Notes under the pieces: generated by a model
Databases searched by the model: none
What the model saw: the letters and a program-made list of their open reading frames with translations, nothing else
What the model was told of the DNA's origin: nothing
From: Oscillospiraceae bacterium
GTDB lineage: Bacteria > Bacillota > Clostridia > Oscillospirales > Oscillospiraceae
Assembly (NCBI GenBank): GCA_017458085.1
Contig: JAFTGE010000008.1
Coordinates: 1 to 55,566 of the forward strand
DNA: 55,566 nucleotides
Reading direction: 5' to 3'
Translations under genes and position numbers: made by a program
Shown: positions 1 through 8,460 of the stretch, piece after piece
How positions within the stretch are numbered: position 1 is the stretch's first letter
Layout: each line of letters starts with the position of its first letter

Positions 1-819
1 GGAGAAGGCGCCGCCGCCGTGGGGAGCGCTTCCGCCGTAAGTATCGACAATGATCTTGCGGCCGGTCAGACCCGAATCGCCCTGGGGCCCGCCGATGACA
101 AAGCGGCCGGTGGGGTTGACAAGGTACTTGGTGTTGGCGTCCAGAAGCTCGGCCGGGACGGTGGCCTTGATGACCTTCTCGATCATGTCGCGGCGGATGG
201 TCTCCAGCTCCACCTCCGGGGCGTGCTGGGTGGAGATGACCACGGTGTCGACCCGGACGGGATGGCGCTGCTCGTCATACTCCACGGTGACCTGCGTCTT
301 GCCGTCGGGCCGCAGGTAGTCCAGCTCTCCGCTCTTACGCACGGCGGTGAGCTTCTTGGCCAGCTTGTGGGACAGGGAAATCGCCAGCGGCATCAACTCC
401 GGCGTCTCGTCGCAGGCGTAGCCAAACATCATGCCCTGGTCACCGGCGCCATTTTGCAGCTCGTCCACTTCGCCGGTCTTGTTCTCCAGGGCCTTGTCCA
501 CGCCCATGGCAATGTCGCCGGACTGCTCGTCAATGTTGGTGATGATGCCGCAGGTGTCGCAGTCAAAGCCGTACTTGGCGCGGTCGTAGCCAATGTCCCG
601 GATGACGCCGCGGGCAATCTTGGCAATGTCCACGTAGCACTCGGTACTGATCTCGCCCATGATGTGCACCAGACCCGTGGAGACCGTAGTCTCACAGGCG
701 ACGCGGCCCATGGGGTCCTGCTCCAGGATCGCGTCCAGCACCGCGTCGGAAATCTGGTCGCAGATTTTGTCGGGATGACCCTCGGTCACCGACTCGGATG
801 TAAACAGATAATGGCTCAT
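1..819 (-). CDS. metK: S-adenosylmethionine synthetase, N-terminal 273 residues (cut by window edge)
   Basis: Makes S-adenosylmethionine from methionine and ATP in the cytosol. Read leftward from ATG at 819, the protein begins [20 protein letters not shown], the hallmark N-terminus of MetK with the conserved GHPDK motif. The family is usually about 395 residues, so roughly the last 120 lie outside the window. The start is backed by a purine-rich site (AAAGGAAAAG) just upstream. It is preceded by a SAM-I riboswitch with its own terminator and promoter, so expression should fall when SAM is plentiful. Identity is secure. Confidence 0.97.
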   Translation of the reverse strand, partial: MSHYLFTSESVTEGHPDKICDQISDAVLDAILEQDPMGRVACETTVSTGLVHIMGEISTECYVDIAKIARGVIRDIGYDRAKYGFDCDTCGIITNIDEQSGDIAMGVDKALENKTGEVDELQNGAGDQGMMFGYACDETPELMPLAISLSHKLAKKLTAVRKSGELDYLRPDGKTQVTVEYDEQRHPVRVDTVVISTQHAPEVELETIRRDMIEKVIKATVPAELLDANTKYLVNPTGRFVIGGPQGDSGLTGRKIIVDTYGGSAPHGGGAFS

Positions 820-850
820 AGAATCTTTTCCTTTCTATTATAAACAATAT

Positions 851-880
851 AAACAAAAGCCCCGTCGTTTCCGACGGAGC
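851..880 (-). terminator. Intrinsic terminator of the metK SAM riboswitch
   Basis: On the minus strand a 9-bp stem (859-867 with 872-880, GAAA loop) is followed by TTTTGTTTAT. It lies between the SAM-I aptamer and metK, where the regulatory terminator of an S-box leader is expected. Confidence 0.88.
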
Positions 881-899
881 GTCAAAGTTTGCTGCAAAG

Positions 900-990
900 C
901 CTCATCTTTCGTATCACCGCCGGATTTGGCACCACGCTTGCGCAGGTTGCCGGGCTTCACAGGGCCGTTCCCTCCACCACTCTTGATAAG
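900..990 (-). promoter_or_regulatory. SAM-I (S-box) riboswitch aptamer
   Basis: The minus strand reads CTTATCAAGAG, then GGTGGAGGGA, GGCCC, GAAGCCCGGCAACC, GGTGCCAAATCC and GATGAGG. These are the conserved P1, J1/2, kink-turn, P3 and P4 blocks of the SAM-I family in the right order. It sits between a good promoter and the metK start and is followed by a terminator hairpin, so it is probably a transcriptional OFF switch responding to SAM. Confidence 0.95.
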
Positions 991-1009
991 GTGTTCAGTT
1001 TTCGTTATC

Positions 1010-1037
1010 AATATAGCAGATTTTTCGCGTTTGTCAA
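1010..1037 (-). promoter_or_regulatory. Promoter of the metK leader
   Basis: Minus-strand TTGACA (1032-1037) and TATATT (1010-1015) are separated by 16 bp. Transcription would start about 10 bp before the riboswitch. Confidence 0.8.
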
Positions 1038-1055
1038 CATTTTTTAGAAACGTGC

Positions 1056-1084
1056 TTGACAAGAGCGTTTATACTGTATATACT
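1056..1084 (+). promoter_or_regulatory. Promoter and probable operator of the GntR/ABC operon
   Basis: TTGACA (1056-1061), 17-bp spacer, TATACT (1079-1084). The spacer, -10 box and start region carry iterated ACTGTA units (TACTGTATATACTGTACA, with the palindrome GTATATAC at 1076-1083), which suits autorepression by the downstream YtrA-like GntR protein. The promoter is a direct reading; the operator role is inferred. Confidence 0.75.
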
Positions 1085-1115
1085 GTACATACACAGTTGA
1101 AGAGCGAGGCACGTC

Positions 1116-1490
1116 ATGACAATCTTTATCGACAACCGAAGCGGCCAGCCGATCTATGAGCAGATCCTGGCCCAAATCAAGGAACAGATCCTTTCCGGGA
1201 GCTTGCGGGAGAACGAGGCGCTGCCCTCGATCCGGGCGCTGGCCAAGGATCTGATGATCAGCGTCATCACCACCAAGCGCGCCTATGACGAGCTGGAGGC
1301 GGCGGGACTGATCTATACCGTGCCGGGGAAGGGCAGCTTTGTCGCCCCGGTCAACCGGGAGCTGCTGCGGGAGACGCAGCTGCGCGAGCTGGAGGAGCAT
1401 CTGCACAGGGTGCGGGAGCTGGCTGCAGCCTGCGGCCTGAGCCGGGAGGCGCTTTCGGAACTTTATGATCTGTTGGAGGAAGAGGCATGA
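1116..1490 (+). CDS. GntR-family (YtrA-like) transcriptional regulator
   Basis: A 124-residue repressor with the N-terminal GntR winged helix-turn-helix (PIYEQILAQIKEQILSGSL, LPSIRALAKDLMIS, GKGSFV, residues about 11-75) and only a short helical tail, the architecture of the YtrA subfamily. Such regulators typically sit first in operons for ABC exporters and respond to cell-envelope stress or antibiotics. The stop codon overlaps the ABC ATPase start by 4 bp (ATGA), so the genes are translationally coupled. The promoter repeats suggest autoregulation. The inducer cannot be read from the sequence. Confidence 0.92.
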   Translation: MTIFIDNRSGQPIYEQILAQIKEQILSGSLRENEALPSIRALAKDLMISVITTKRAYDELEAAGLIYTVPGKGSFVAPVNRELLRETQLRELEEHLHRVRELAAACGLSREALSELYDLLEEEA

Positions 1491-2347
1491 ACGCCATTGA
1501 GATCAGGAATTTGACAAAGAGCTACGGCGATTTCACCTTGGGCGGCCTGAGCCTGACGCTGCCGACGGGCTGCATCCTCGGCCTGGTGGGAGAAAACGGC
1601 GCGGGCAAGAGCACCACGATTCGCCTGCTGCTGGGGATGACAGAGCCAGATGGCGGCAAGGCCGCGCTGCTGGGGACGGATATTGCCGGGGACCTGACCG
1701 CGGTGAAGGAGGAGATCGGCGTGGTAATGGATGAGCCGGGCCTGCCGCACTGCATGACAGCGGAGCAGGTGGGGAAGATGATGACCGGGATCTACCGCAA
1801 TTGGGACGCGGCCGCGTTTACGGCGCTTCTGACGCGCTTGGATATCCCCGCCGCCAAGCCCTTTAAGGAGCTGTCCAGGGGCAACCGCATGAAGCTCGGT
1901 ATCGCCATTGCACTGGCCCATAAGCCGCGGCTGCTGCTGTTGGATGAGCCGACTTCGGGCCTTGATCCCGTGGCACGGGACGAGGTGGTACGTCTGCTCA
2001 GCGATTTTACCCGCGACGAGACGCACGCGGTGCTGATTTCCTCCCATATTGTCAGCGACCTGGAAAAGCTCTGCGATTACATTGCCTTTCTGCACAAAGG
2101 ACAGCTGATGCTCCGCGAGGAAAAGGACGTGCTGCTGGAGGAATACGGCTTGCTGCGGTGCACGGCGGCGACCTTGGCAACGGTCGACCCCGCCGCGGTG
2201 ATCGGAAAGAAGGAAAGCCCCTACGGTGTAGCCGCGATCGTGCGGCGCACTGCGCTGCCTGCCGGCGTGACAGTCAGCCCCGTCACGCTGGAGGAGCTGT
2301 TTGTGTTTATGGTAAAGGAGGAGCGGGATGAAAGCGCTGCTGTATAA
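1487..2347 (+). CDS. ABC transporter ATP-binding protein
   Basis: A 286-residue ATPase with Walker A GENGAGKST, a signature loop of the form LSRGNRMKLGIA, Walker B LLLLDEPTSGLDP, and the switch histidine in SSHIVSDLEKL. The C-terminal 80 residues form the extension common in BcrA/YtrB-type exporters. It should power the membrane protein encoded next, whose gene overlaps it by 20 bp. With the YtrA-like regulator it forms a small export operon, possibly for antimicrobial resistance or lipid handling. The substrate is unknown. Confidence 0.93.
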   Translation: MNAIEIRNLTKSYGDFTLGGLSLTLPTGCILGLVGENGAGKSTTIRLLLGMTEPDGGKAALLGTDIAGDLTAVKEEIGVVMDEPGLPHCMTAEQVGKMMTGIYRNWDAAAFTALLTRLDIPAAKPFKELSRGNRMKLGIAIALAHKPRLLLLDEPTSGLDPVARDEVVRLLSDFTRDETHAVLISSHIVSDLEKLCDYIAFLHKGQLMLREEKDVLLEEYGLLRCTAATLATVDPAAVIGKKESPYGVAAIVRRTALPAGVTVSPVTLEELFVFMVKEERDESAAV

Positions 2348-2936
2348 GGACTGGCTGGTGATGACAAAATACGCGCGGACGATTCTGCTGCTGGACCTTG
2401 TCTTTGTAGCCGTCGGCTTTTTCAGTCCTGACACGCCCTTCTTTACGGTGTTTCCGCTGGCGATGAGCGCGGCGCTGATCACCGCCCTCATTTCCTATGA
2501 TGAACGCTTCCACTTCGACCGTACCTGCGACGCCATGCCCGTTTCCCGCCGCACGCAGGTGAGCGAGAAGTATCTGATCGGTCTGTGCTATACGGCGCTG
2601 CTGTTTGTGCTGTGCCTGCTGGGAGCGCTGCGCCACCACCGTGCGGGCACGCCGGAGCTGTACGCCACGGTGATCACCATGCTGTGCGCGGGGCTGCTGC
2701 CCATGTCGCTGCTGCTGCCGGTGATTTTTAAGCTGGGCTCTGAGCGGGGGAGACTGTTCTACTATGTTTTTTATTTCGGCGGCCTTGCGCTGGCCATGGT
2801 CGGCGCCGACGCCGCGGCGGAGATCAGGCTGAACCTTGGGTTTCCCATCGTTCTGCTGGCGGCGGCGGTTTTGCTGGGCATCTATGCGCTGTCGTGGCGC
2901 CTGGCAGTTCGCTTCTATGCGGCCCGTGAGCTGTAG
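2328..2936 (+). CDS. ABC-2 type transporter permease
   Basis: A 202-residue integral membrane protein beginning MKALLYKDWLVMTKYARTIL, the amphipathic start typical of ABC-2 permeases (ABC2_membrane_5-like), followed by about six hydrophobic segments. The start overlaps the ATPase end and is served by GGAGGAGCGGG. It is the membrane partner of the preceding ATPase. The product is short for the family but shows no frameshift. Confidence 0.88.
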   Translation: MKALLYKDWLVMTKYARTILLLDLVFVAVGFFSPDTPFFTVFPLAMSAALITALISYDERFHFDRTCDAMPVSRRTQVSEKYLIGLCYTALLFVLCLLGALRHHRAGTPELYATVITMLCAGLLPMSLLLPVIFKLGSERGRLFYYVFYFGGLALAMVGADAAAEIRLNLGFPIVLLAAAVLLGIYALSWRLAVRFYAAREL

Positions 2937-3073
2937 CAAAAACCGCGTTTTCGATAAGCTGCTCTTATGACCCGCGCTCCCTGCCGCGGCGACGGGGCAA
3001 GATGCACAATCAAAGCGCAGGGAGACAAGTCGAAAATGGTTAAAAAACTAAGACAAAAAATTGAAAAAAATAC

Positions 3074-3102
3074 TTGCAATATTTTTTTGTGAGGTATATT
3101 AT
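3074..3102 (+). promoter_or_regulatory. Promoter of the secreted-protein gene
   Basis: TTGCAA (3074-3079), 17 bp, TATTAT (3097-3102), in an AT-rich island unlike the surrounding GC-rich DNA. The roughly 240-bp gap between the permease and this gene holds nothing else recognisable. Confidence 0.7.
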
Positions 3103-3176
3103 AACAGCGTATAGTTTAGTAAGGATTTGCCTCTGAAATGAAGCTGTGTTTTCCGGGGCAAAGAGGAGGAAGAATC

Positions 3177-3668
3177 ATGAAGAAGTTTTTGTCTGTCTTG
3201 CTTGTTGTTGCTCTGGTTCTGAGCGTCAGCGTCACTGCGTTCGCCGACGGTTCTCCTGTCAAGAATGTCACCTCTGAGGATCTGCCCGCTGCGGCTGGCG
3301 AAATCTCTCGCATTGTCGATGCCGGTGCTCCCGCCGAGAACAAGTCCGGCGATGCTCTGCCTGCTGGTGCTGTGAGCATGGTTTCCAACGGCAACTTCTC
3401 CGACGAGCAGAAGGAAGCGGCTGACAAGGCGATTGCCGATGCGACCGACGCCGGCTATCTGCCCATTGCAGTCTTCGCTTTTGAGGTCGAGGAGCAGTAT
3501 CAGGACGAGTTCAACGCGAAGATTTACCGCATTTACCTGGAGGATGATGAGGTCGTCTTCGTCGATGGCGTTAAGTTTGAGCCCAAGGATCTGAAGGCGC
3601 TCGGCAACAATTGGTACGAGCTCGTTTTGAGCGCGCCCGCTGTCATCGTCATTGCCAAGGCCAAGTAA
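3177..3668 (+). CDS. Secreted protein of unknown function
   Basis: The start is ATG 3177 behind AGAGGAGGAAGA; an upstream in-frame ATG at 3138 lacks a site. The 163-residue product has a signal peptide (MKKFLSVLLVVALVLSVSVTAFA, cleavage expected after AFA) and an acidic mature part of about 140 residues with no family I recognise. It ends in a hydrophobic strand, VLSAPAVIVIAKAK. It has its own promoter and a strong terminator, and precedes the polysaccharide control genes without being in their operon. Codon use is biased to T-ending codons compared with neighbours, which may mean high expression or a different origin. Confidence 0.8.
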   Translation: MKKFLSVLLVVALVLSVSVTAFADGSPVKNVTSEDLPAAAGEISRIVDAGAPAENKSGDALPAGAVSMVSNGNFSDEQKEAADKAIADATDAGYLPIAVFAFEVEEQYQDEFNAKIYRIYLEDDEVVFVDGVKFEPKDLKALGNNWYELVLSAPAVIVIAKAK

Positions 3669-3694
3669 GGCCCTTCCTTATGGAACAGCTAGCA

Positions 3695-3726
3695 AATAAA
3701 GGACGGTTATGCCGTCCTTTATTTTG
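3695..3726 (+). terminator. Intrinsic terminator after the secreted-protein gene
   Basis: A 12-bp stem (AATAAAGGACGG and its complement) with a 5-nt loop, ending in ATTTTG. It lies 26 bp after the stop and partly inside the upstream in-frame extension of the next reading frame, which argues for the later start chosen there. Confidence 0.85.
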
Positions 3727-3744
3727 TGTCAGGTAGAGGAGCGT

Positions 3745-4722
3745 ATGAAAAAGCATAAAAAACTGCTTCTGATTGCCCTGGAGCTATTGATCGTCCTCGG
3801 CATTGCTGCGGGCGTCGTGTTTTACCAGCGCCGCGCCAATGAGCGGGATACCGCGCTGGTCGGCGCAGAGGAAGCGGCAAGACGCTTTACCCCGTCAATT
3901 ACATATCAGGGCAAATCCTATCCGCTTAAGCGGAATGTGACTTCGCTCCTGCTGATCGGTACGGATAATTACATTGACGACGACAAGCAGATCGGCGATG
4001 ACTTCCCCTATAACTTTAACCTTGCCGATTTCCTTGTGATCCTTGTGTTTGATCACAGCAATAAGACGGTCACGCCCTTCCAGATCTGCCGCGACGCGAT
4101 GTGCGATGTGACAGTGACCTCCGGCGCGACCAGGCAGATGCAGATCACGCTTTCGCATACCTACGGCTCGGGCAAGGAGGACAGCGCCATCAACACGCGC
4201 AACGCGGTGGAGGGGCTGCTGTACGGGGTGCCGGTGGACTACTTCCTGACGTTCACCATGGAGACGGTTCCGCTGATGAACGACTTGGTCGGGGGCGTGA
4301 CGGTCAAGCTGGAGGACGATATTCCCGCGCTTGGAAGCGAGTATGTGAAGGGCGCGGAGATCACCCTGCGGGGGAATGCGGCGCTCCGCTTTGTGCGCTA
4401 CCGGGATACCGAACTGTTGGATGACAACGTCAGGCGCATGGCGCATCACCGCCTGTATCTGACAGCCTTCACCGGGGCGGCCCGCGCAGCGGTTGCAAAC
4501 GATCCGGATCTGGCGACCAAAGCGTTTCGTCGCGTTGAGAAGTACCTCTGCACCAATCTGTCCGTGGAGAATGTCTCTACGATGGTGGAGGATTTATGCG
4601 AATATGAGATTCTCCCCGCTGTGACGCCGCCCGGCGTGTATACCGAAGGGGAAGAGTTCCCAGAGTATCATCTGGATGAGGCCGCGCTGTGGGAGTGCGT
4701 CCGAACGGTTTTTTGCAGCTGA
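3745..4722 (+). CDS. LytR-CpsA-Psr (LCP) family protein
   Basis: LCP proteins move polymer from an undecaprenyl carrier to peptidoglycan outside the membrane. ATG 3745 follows AGAGGAGCGT. The 325-residue product has an N-terminal membrane anchor (about residues 5-26) and an extracellular LCP domain with the conserved blocks LLIGTDN, ADFLVILVFDHSNKTVTPFQICRDAM, GLLYGVPVDYFLTF and ALRFVRYRDTE...DNVRRMAHHR. It is first in a run of surface-polysaccharide genes reaching to 8311. The domain assignment is firm; the polymer it attaches is unknown. Confidence 0.88.
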   Translation: MKKHKKLLLIALELLIVLGIAAGVVFYQRRANERDTALVGAEEAARRFTPSITYQGKSYPLKRNVTSLLLIGTDNYIDDDKQIGDDFPYNFNLADFLVILVFDHSNKTVTPFQICRDAMCDVTVTSGATRQMQITLSHTYGSGKEDSAINTRNAVEGLLYGVPVDYFLTFTMETVPLMNDLVGGVTVKLEDDIPALGSEYVKGAEITLRGNAALRFVRYRDTELLDDNVRRMAHHRLYLTAFTGAARAAVANDPDLATKAFRRVEKYLCTNLSVENVSTMVEDLCEYEILPAVTPPGVYTEGEEFPEYHLDEAALWECVRTVFCS

Positions 4723-4783
4723 ACAAAACAGCTGCTCTGTTGGCATGAAAGAAAACCCAATCCTTTAATACGGAGAAGAACCT

Positions 4784-6070
4784 ATGTGGGAAGATAATCG
4801 CCGAAAGAAAATCATCATGAACATCGTCCTGGCGCTTTTGATCCTGGCCCTGATTGCCGGGCTGGGCTTCGCCATGCTGAGCGTCCGCCGTCAGACGCAG
4901 GCGCATGACGAGCAGCTGTCGGAAATCTATGTTCAGCAGCAGCAGGAACAGAGCGCGGCCAGACAAGAGTCTGTCGACGCGATCCAGACTGAGTATGACA
5001 AGGACATGCAGACAGTGGCGGACTATCTGCCCGGGATCGTCTGCTGGGGCGACAGCATTACACAGGGCTCGGCCGGCAACATTTCCTATCCGGCGGTGCT
5101 GAAGACCTACCTTGACACCTATTTCTGCGATATCTATGATTTTCGCAGCTCCATTGAAAACGCGGAGGATTTCTCCCGCCTCAAGTGGGACGACTACCGC
5201 GTGAATGTGCCCGTGGTCAACATGGGCGGCGGCCCTGAGGACAGCTACACGGTGCTTGGCCGCTGCGGCGCCATACCCTATGTGCTGGGGCAGGATCTCG
5301 CTGTTCCGGCGGACACGGAACCGGTGGAAATCAAGCTCCTGTCGGAAAGCGGAAAGGCGGTTTCGCCTCTGACCGGCGGCAACGTTGGCGTAAACGGTGT
5401 CCGGATCGGGGATGTTGAAGGAACACTCAGCATTGACTCGAGCGCCTATGCCTATGCGGGCTATCGCTACTATTTCACCAGAAGCACGCCGGGTGAGGAG
5501 ATGTTGATCCCGAGCGGCACCGTTGTGGAGACCGCGGCTACGGATCAATTCAAGGATTATATCCACATCGTGTGCATCGGAACCTACGGCAATTATACCG
5601 GCGCTGACGACCTGGTGCAGCAGACAAAGGCGCTGCTTGCGCGGCAGACACTCAATTCTGACCGCTTCCTCGTGATCGGTCTCTGCTCGGCCAACGGCTA
5701 TACCTCCTCCACCTATGCCCTGGACGCCATCGATACGGCGATGCTGCAGGCGTTTGGAAACCGCTATGTCAACGTGCGCAAGTATCTGTGCGAGGACGGC
5801 ATGGCGGACGCGGGACTTACGCCCACGAATATTGATAAAATCTGCATCGCGGCCAACCGTGTGCCCGTCAGCTTTACGACCTCCACAAACAGTGTGGAGC
5901 TCAACGGCAAAGCCTATCAGCTGATCGGCAAGCTGGTATATGACAGAATGGAGAGCCTCGGATACTTTGACGAGGTCTTCGAGGAACTCGGCATCAAGGA
6001 TACCACCAGACAGATCCTGAAGGATGACCCGGATTACTTCACAAGAATCCTCAGCAACACCCTGAAGTAA
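4784..6070 (+). CDS. Membrane-anchored SGNH-like protein with degenerate catalytic dyad
   Basis: The 428-residue product has one N-terminal membrane helix (about 10-32), a Gln-rich stalk, and an SGNH/GDSL domain beginning CWGDSITQG with the nucleophile-position Ser91. The glycine and asparagine blocks are recognisable (VVNMGG, GTYGNYTGA). Where family members have Asp-x-x-His (DxVHxN), this protein reads NSVELN at 369-374, so the Asp is Asn369 and the His is Glu372. It may be inactive, use another base, or bind polymer. It lies between the LCP and Wzz genes, suggesting a role on the same surface polymer. Confidence 0.8.
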   Translation: MWEDNRRKKIIMNIVLALLILALIAGLGFAMLSVRRQTQAHDEQLSEIYVQQQQEQSAARQESVDAIQTEYDKDMQTVADYLPGIVCWGDSITQGSAGNISYPAVLKTYLDTYFCDIYDFRSSIENAEDFSRLKWDDYRVNVPVVNMGGGPEDSYTVLGRCGAIPYVLGQDLAVPADTEPVEIKLLSESGKAVSPLTGGNVGVNGVRIGDVEGTLSIDSSAYAYAGYRYYFTRSTPGEEMLIPSGTVVETAATDQFKDYIHIVCIGTYGNYTGADDLVQQTKALLARQTLNSDRFLVIGLCSANGYTSSTYALDAIDTAMLQAFGNRYVNVRKYLCEDGMADAGLTPTNIDKICIAANRVPVSFTTSTNSVELNGKAYQLIGKLVYDRMESLGYFDEVFEELGIKDTTRQILKDDPDYFTRILSNTLK

Positions 6071-6115
6071 AGAGAACGGGCGGTGTTCCCGAATCGTTCG
6101 GACTATGGAGGAAGC

Positions 6116-6886
6116 ATGAAGAACAACGACGAAATTGAAATCGACCTCTTAAAACTGTTTAAAGCCCTGTGGAAGCGAGCGCTTGTGATCCTTTTGGTGG
6201 CGCTGATCACAGCTTCGGCGGTCTTCGCCTTTACGCTGTTTTTCATCTCGCCCGCCTATGACGCTACGGTGTCCTTCTATGTAAACAACAGCTCCTTCTC
6301 CTTCGGGTCGACGAGCTTTTCCATCTCGTCCTCGGAGCTGTCCGCGTCAAACTCCCTGGTCAGCACTTACATTTATATTCTGAAATCCCGCACCACATTA
6401 GAGGACGTGATCTCCAGGGGCGGCTTGCCCTACACCTATGAGAAGCTTTCCAAAATGGTGACCACCAATGCGATCACGGGGACCGCGGCCTTTGATGTTA
6501 CAGTGCGCAGCGCCAGCCCCACGGAGGCCGAACAGATCGCCAACGTCATCGCCCAGGTCCTGCCGGACCGCATTGCGGAGATCGTGGACGGCAGCTCCGT
6601 GCGCATCGTGGACTACGCGATTGTTCCGGCTCACCGCGCCGCGCCCAGCTACACCAAAAATACCGTCATGGGCTTTCTGATCGGCGCTGTTATCGCCGCC
6701 GGGATTGTGACGGTTCGCTTCCTGATTGACGAGCAGAACGATGTGGTGATCCACTCTGCCGACGAGCTGCGCCAGCTCTACCCCGACATCAAGGTTTTGG
6801 CGCTGATTCCGGATATGCGGCTGTCGGAGAAGAAGGGATATTACTATTCCTCCTACTATGGTGATGATAAGAGGGGGGGCAAATAA
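6116..6886 (+). CDS. Wzz/CpsC-type polysaccharide chain-length determinant
   Basis: ATG 6116 follows TATGGAGGAAGC. The 256-residue protein begins with the EIEIDLLKLFKALWKRALVI segment of Wzz proteins, has membrane helices near residues 20-45 and 185-205, and carries the VVPAHRAAPSYTKN-type proline-rich segment before the second helix. In Firmicutes such proteins recruit and activate the separate BY-kinase, encoded here 4 bp downstream. The Ser-rich external stretch near residues 55-85 is unusual. The C-terminus is Tyr-rich (GYYYSSYYG). Confidence 0.9.
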   Translation: MKNNDEIEIDLLKLFKALWKRALVILLVALITASAVFAFTLFFISPAYDATVSFYVNNSSFSFGSTSFSISSSELSASNSLVSTYIYILKSRTTLEDVISRGGLPYTYEKLSKMVTTNAITGTAAFDVTVRSASPTEAEQIANVIAQVLPDRIAEIVDGSSVRIVDYAIVPAHRAAPSYTKNTVMGFLIGAVIAAGIVTVRFLIDEQNDVVIHSADELRQLYPDIKVLALIPDMRLSEKKGYYYSSYYGDDKRGGK

Positions 6887-6889
6887 GCG

Positions 6890-7606
6890 ATGGACGAGAA
6901 GAAGAGCAGAAGCAAGGGCGTAGTCAGAGAAGAAAAGCTCTGTGAGAATCTCAGCTTTGCGGCCAAGGAAGCTTTCAAGCGCCTTCGCACCAATGTTGTC
7001 ATGAAGTTCCCCGCGGAGGACAGCACCTGCAAGATCATCGGCGTTACCAGCGCGCAGCCCAGTGAGGGCAAGAGCACCGTCTCGATCAATCTGGCGTATT
7101 CCCTGGCCGAGCTGGGGAAAAAGGTCTTGCTGCTGGACGCGGATATGCGCCGCTCCTCCATTCATCAGAAGCTCCATCTCGAGAAGACGCCCGGTCTGAG
7201 CGACCTGCTGGGCACGGCCAATTCCATTTCCACCGCCATGCGGAAGTATAACAGCAGCAAGGATTCCACGAGCTTTGACGTGATCCCCGGCGGCAACACG
7301 CCGACGAACCCTTCCGAGCTGCTCAACTCCCGCCGGATGGAGACCCTGCTGCGGGCCCTGGCCAAGGTCTATGACTACATCGTGATCGACCTGCCCCCGG
7401 TGGGCGCGGTCATTGATGCCGTTTCGGTCTCGCGCCAGGTCGACGGTATGCTGCTGGTCATCCGTGAGAACAACTGCCCGCGCGGTTTGTTCGCCGACGC
7501 GGTGTCCCAGCTCCAGGAGGCCAATGTTGACATTCTGGGCTTTGTGGTCAACGGCGCGATGGAAGGCGCCGGAAAAAAATATCAGTACAACAATTATTAC
7601 TATTGA
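6890..7606 (+). CDS. CpsD/YwqD-type bacterial tyrosine kinase
   Basis: A 238-residue cytosolic BY-kinase that autophosphorylates a C-terminal tyrosine cluster to tune polysaccharide assembly. Visible are Walker A SAQPSEGKST (about 54-63), Walker A' LLLDADMRR (about 80-88), Walker B VIDLPPVG and the tail YQYNNYYY. It is directly followed by its presumed phosphatase and preceded by its membrane activator, the standard CpsC-CpsD-CpsB logic. Confidence 0.93.
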   Translation: MDEKKSRSKGVVREEKLCENLSFAAKEAFKRLRTNVVMKFPAEDSTCKIIGVTSAQPSEGKSTVSINLAYSLAELGKKVLLLDADMRRSSIHQKLHLEKTPGLSDLLGTANSISTAMRKYNSSKDSTSFDVIPGGNTPTNPSELLNSRRMETLLRALAKVYDYIVIDLPPVGAVIDAVSVSRQVDGMLLVIRENNCPRGLFADAVSQLQEANVDILGFVVNGAMEGAGKKYQYNNYYY

Positions 7607-7609
7607 TCC

Positions 7610-8311
7610 ATGATCGACTTTCATTCACACATCCTGCCGGAGATCGACGATGGCTCCGACAGCATCGAGACGAGCCTGGCCATGCTCCGGGAGAGCCGAC
7701 GGCAGGGAGTTGATCTGATTTGTGCGACCTCCCACTTCTATGCGGATGAGGACGATCCCGCCAGTTACCTGGCCCGGCGGAACCACGCTTACGCAAGGCT
7801 GCGCGCAGCTATGGGCGACTCAAAGGAGTACCCGGAGATCCGCCTCGGCGCGGAGATCCTGTACTTCCCGGGAATCAGTGTGGCGGAGGAAATGCGCGGC
7901 CTGATCCTGGAGAGAACTCCGTTCCTGCTGGTGGAGCCGCCGATGATGCCCTGGTCCGAGGAGATGCTCGACGAGGTCGAGCTCTGCGGCGAGACACTCA
8001 GCTGCATTCCCGTGATTGCGCATATCGACCGCTATATGCGCCTGTTGAACGACTACACGCTGTTCGATCGGGTCAAGGATCGACGCCTGCTGATCCAGGT
8101 GAACGCAAGCTTTTTCGTCCACCACGACACGCGCGACTTCGCGCTGGAATGCCTGCGGGAGGGGAGAATCCATTTTATGGGCTCCGACTGTCACAACATG
8201 GGCAGCCGTCGGCCGAACATGGGACATGCCGCGCAGGTCATCCGGCATGCGGGGGAGGCCCGAATCTTCTCGGATTTTCAGGAGCGGGTATACCGCGTTT
8301 TCGGAAACTGA
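7610..8311 (+). CDS. CpsB/YwqE-type PHP-domain tyrosine phosphatase
   Basis: A 233-residue metal-dependent phosphatase of the PHP fold. It starts MIDFHSHILPEIDDGSDS and carries the further metal ligands in CATSHFY, LRLGAEIL-like, VIAHIDRY and GSDCHN. It should remove phosphate from the tyrosine tail of the kinase encoded 3 bp upstream. It ends the operon, just before a strong terminator. Confidence 0.93.
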   Translation: MIDFHSHILPEIDDGSDSIETSLAMLRESRRQGVDLICATSHFYADEDDPASYLARRNHAYARLRAAMGDSKEYPEIRLGAEILYFPGISVAEEMRGLILERTPFLLVEPPMMPWSEEMLDEVELCGETLSCIPVIAHIDRYMRLLNDYTLFDRVKDRRLLIQVNASFFVHHDTRDFALECLREGRIHFMGSDCHNMGSRRPNMGHAAQVIRHAGEARIFSDFQERVYRVFGN

Positions 8312-8316
8312 GATGT

Positions 8317-8358
8317 GCACATCTGGGGAATAATGCTTCTCCGGATGTGCTTTTTTTG
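8317..8358 (+). terminator. Intrinsic terminator of the polysaccharide-control operon
   Basis: A 10-bp stem (GCACATCTGG with CCGGATGTGC) encloses a 14-nt loop and is followed by seven T residues. Confidence 0.88.
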
Positions 8359-8370
8359 TATCAAATGCGG

Positions 8371-8400
8371 TTGAAATGCGCGGTGCTCCTGTGCTACAAT
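8371..8400 (+). promoter_or_regulatory. Promoter of kduD
   Basis: TTGAAA (8371-8376), 18 bp, TACAAT (8395-8400). The transcript would begin inside a CCGCTG-AAAA-CAGCGG hairpin (8405-8420), which may stabilise the mRNA or act as an operator. Confidence 0.7.
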
Positions 8401-8460
8401 AGCACCGCTGAAAACAGCGGCTTATTATTACGGAATGACATGTTAAAGGAGATTATACAA

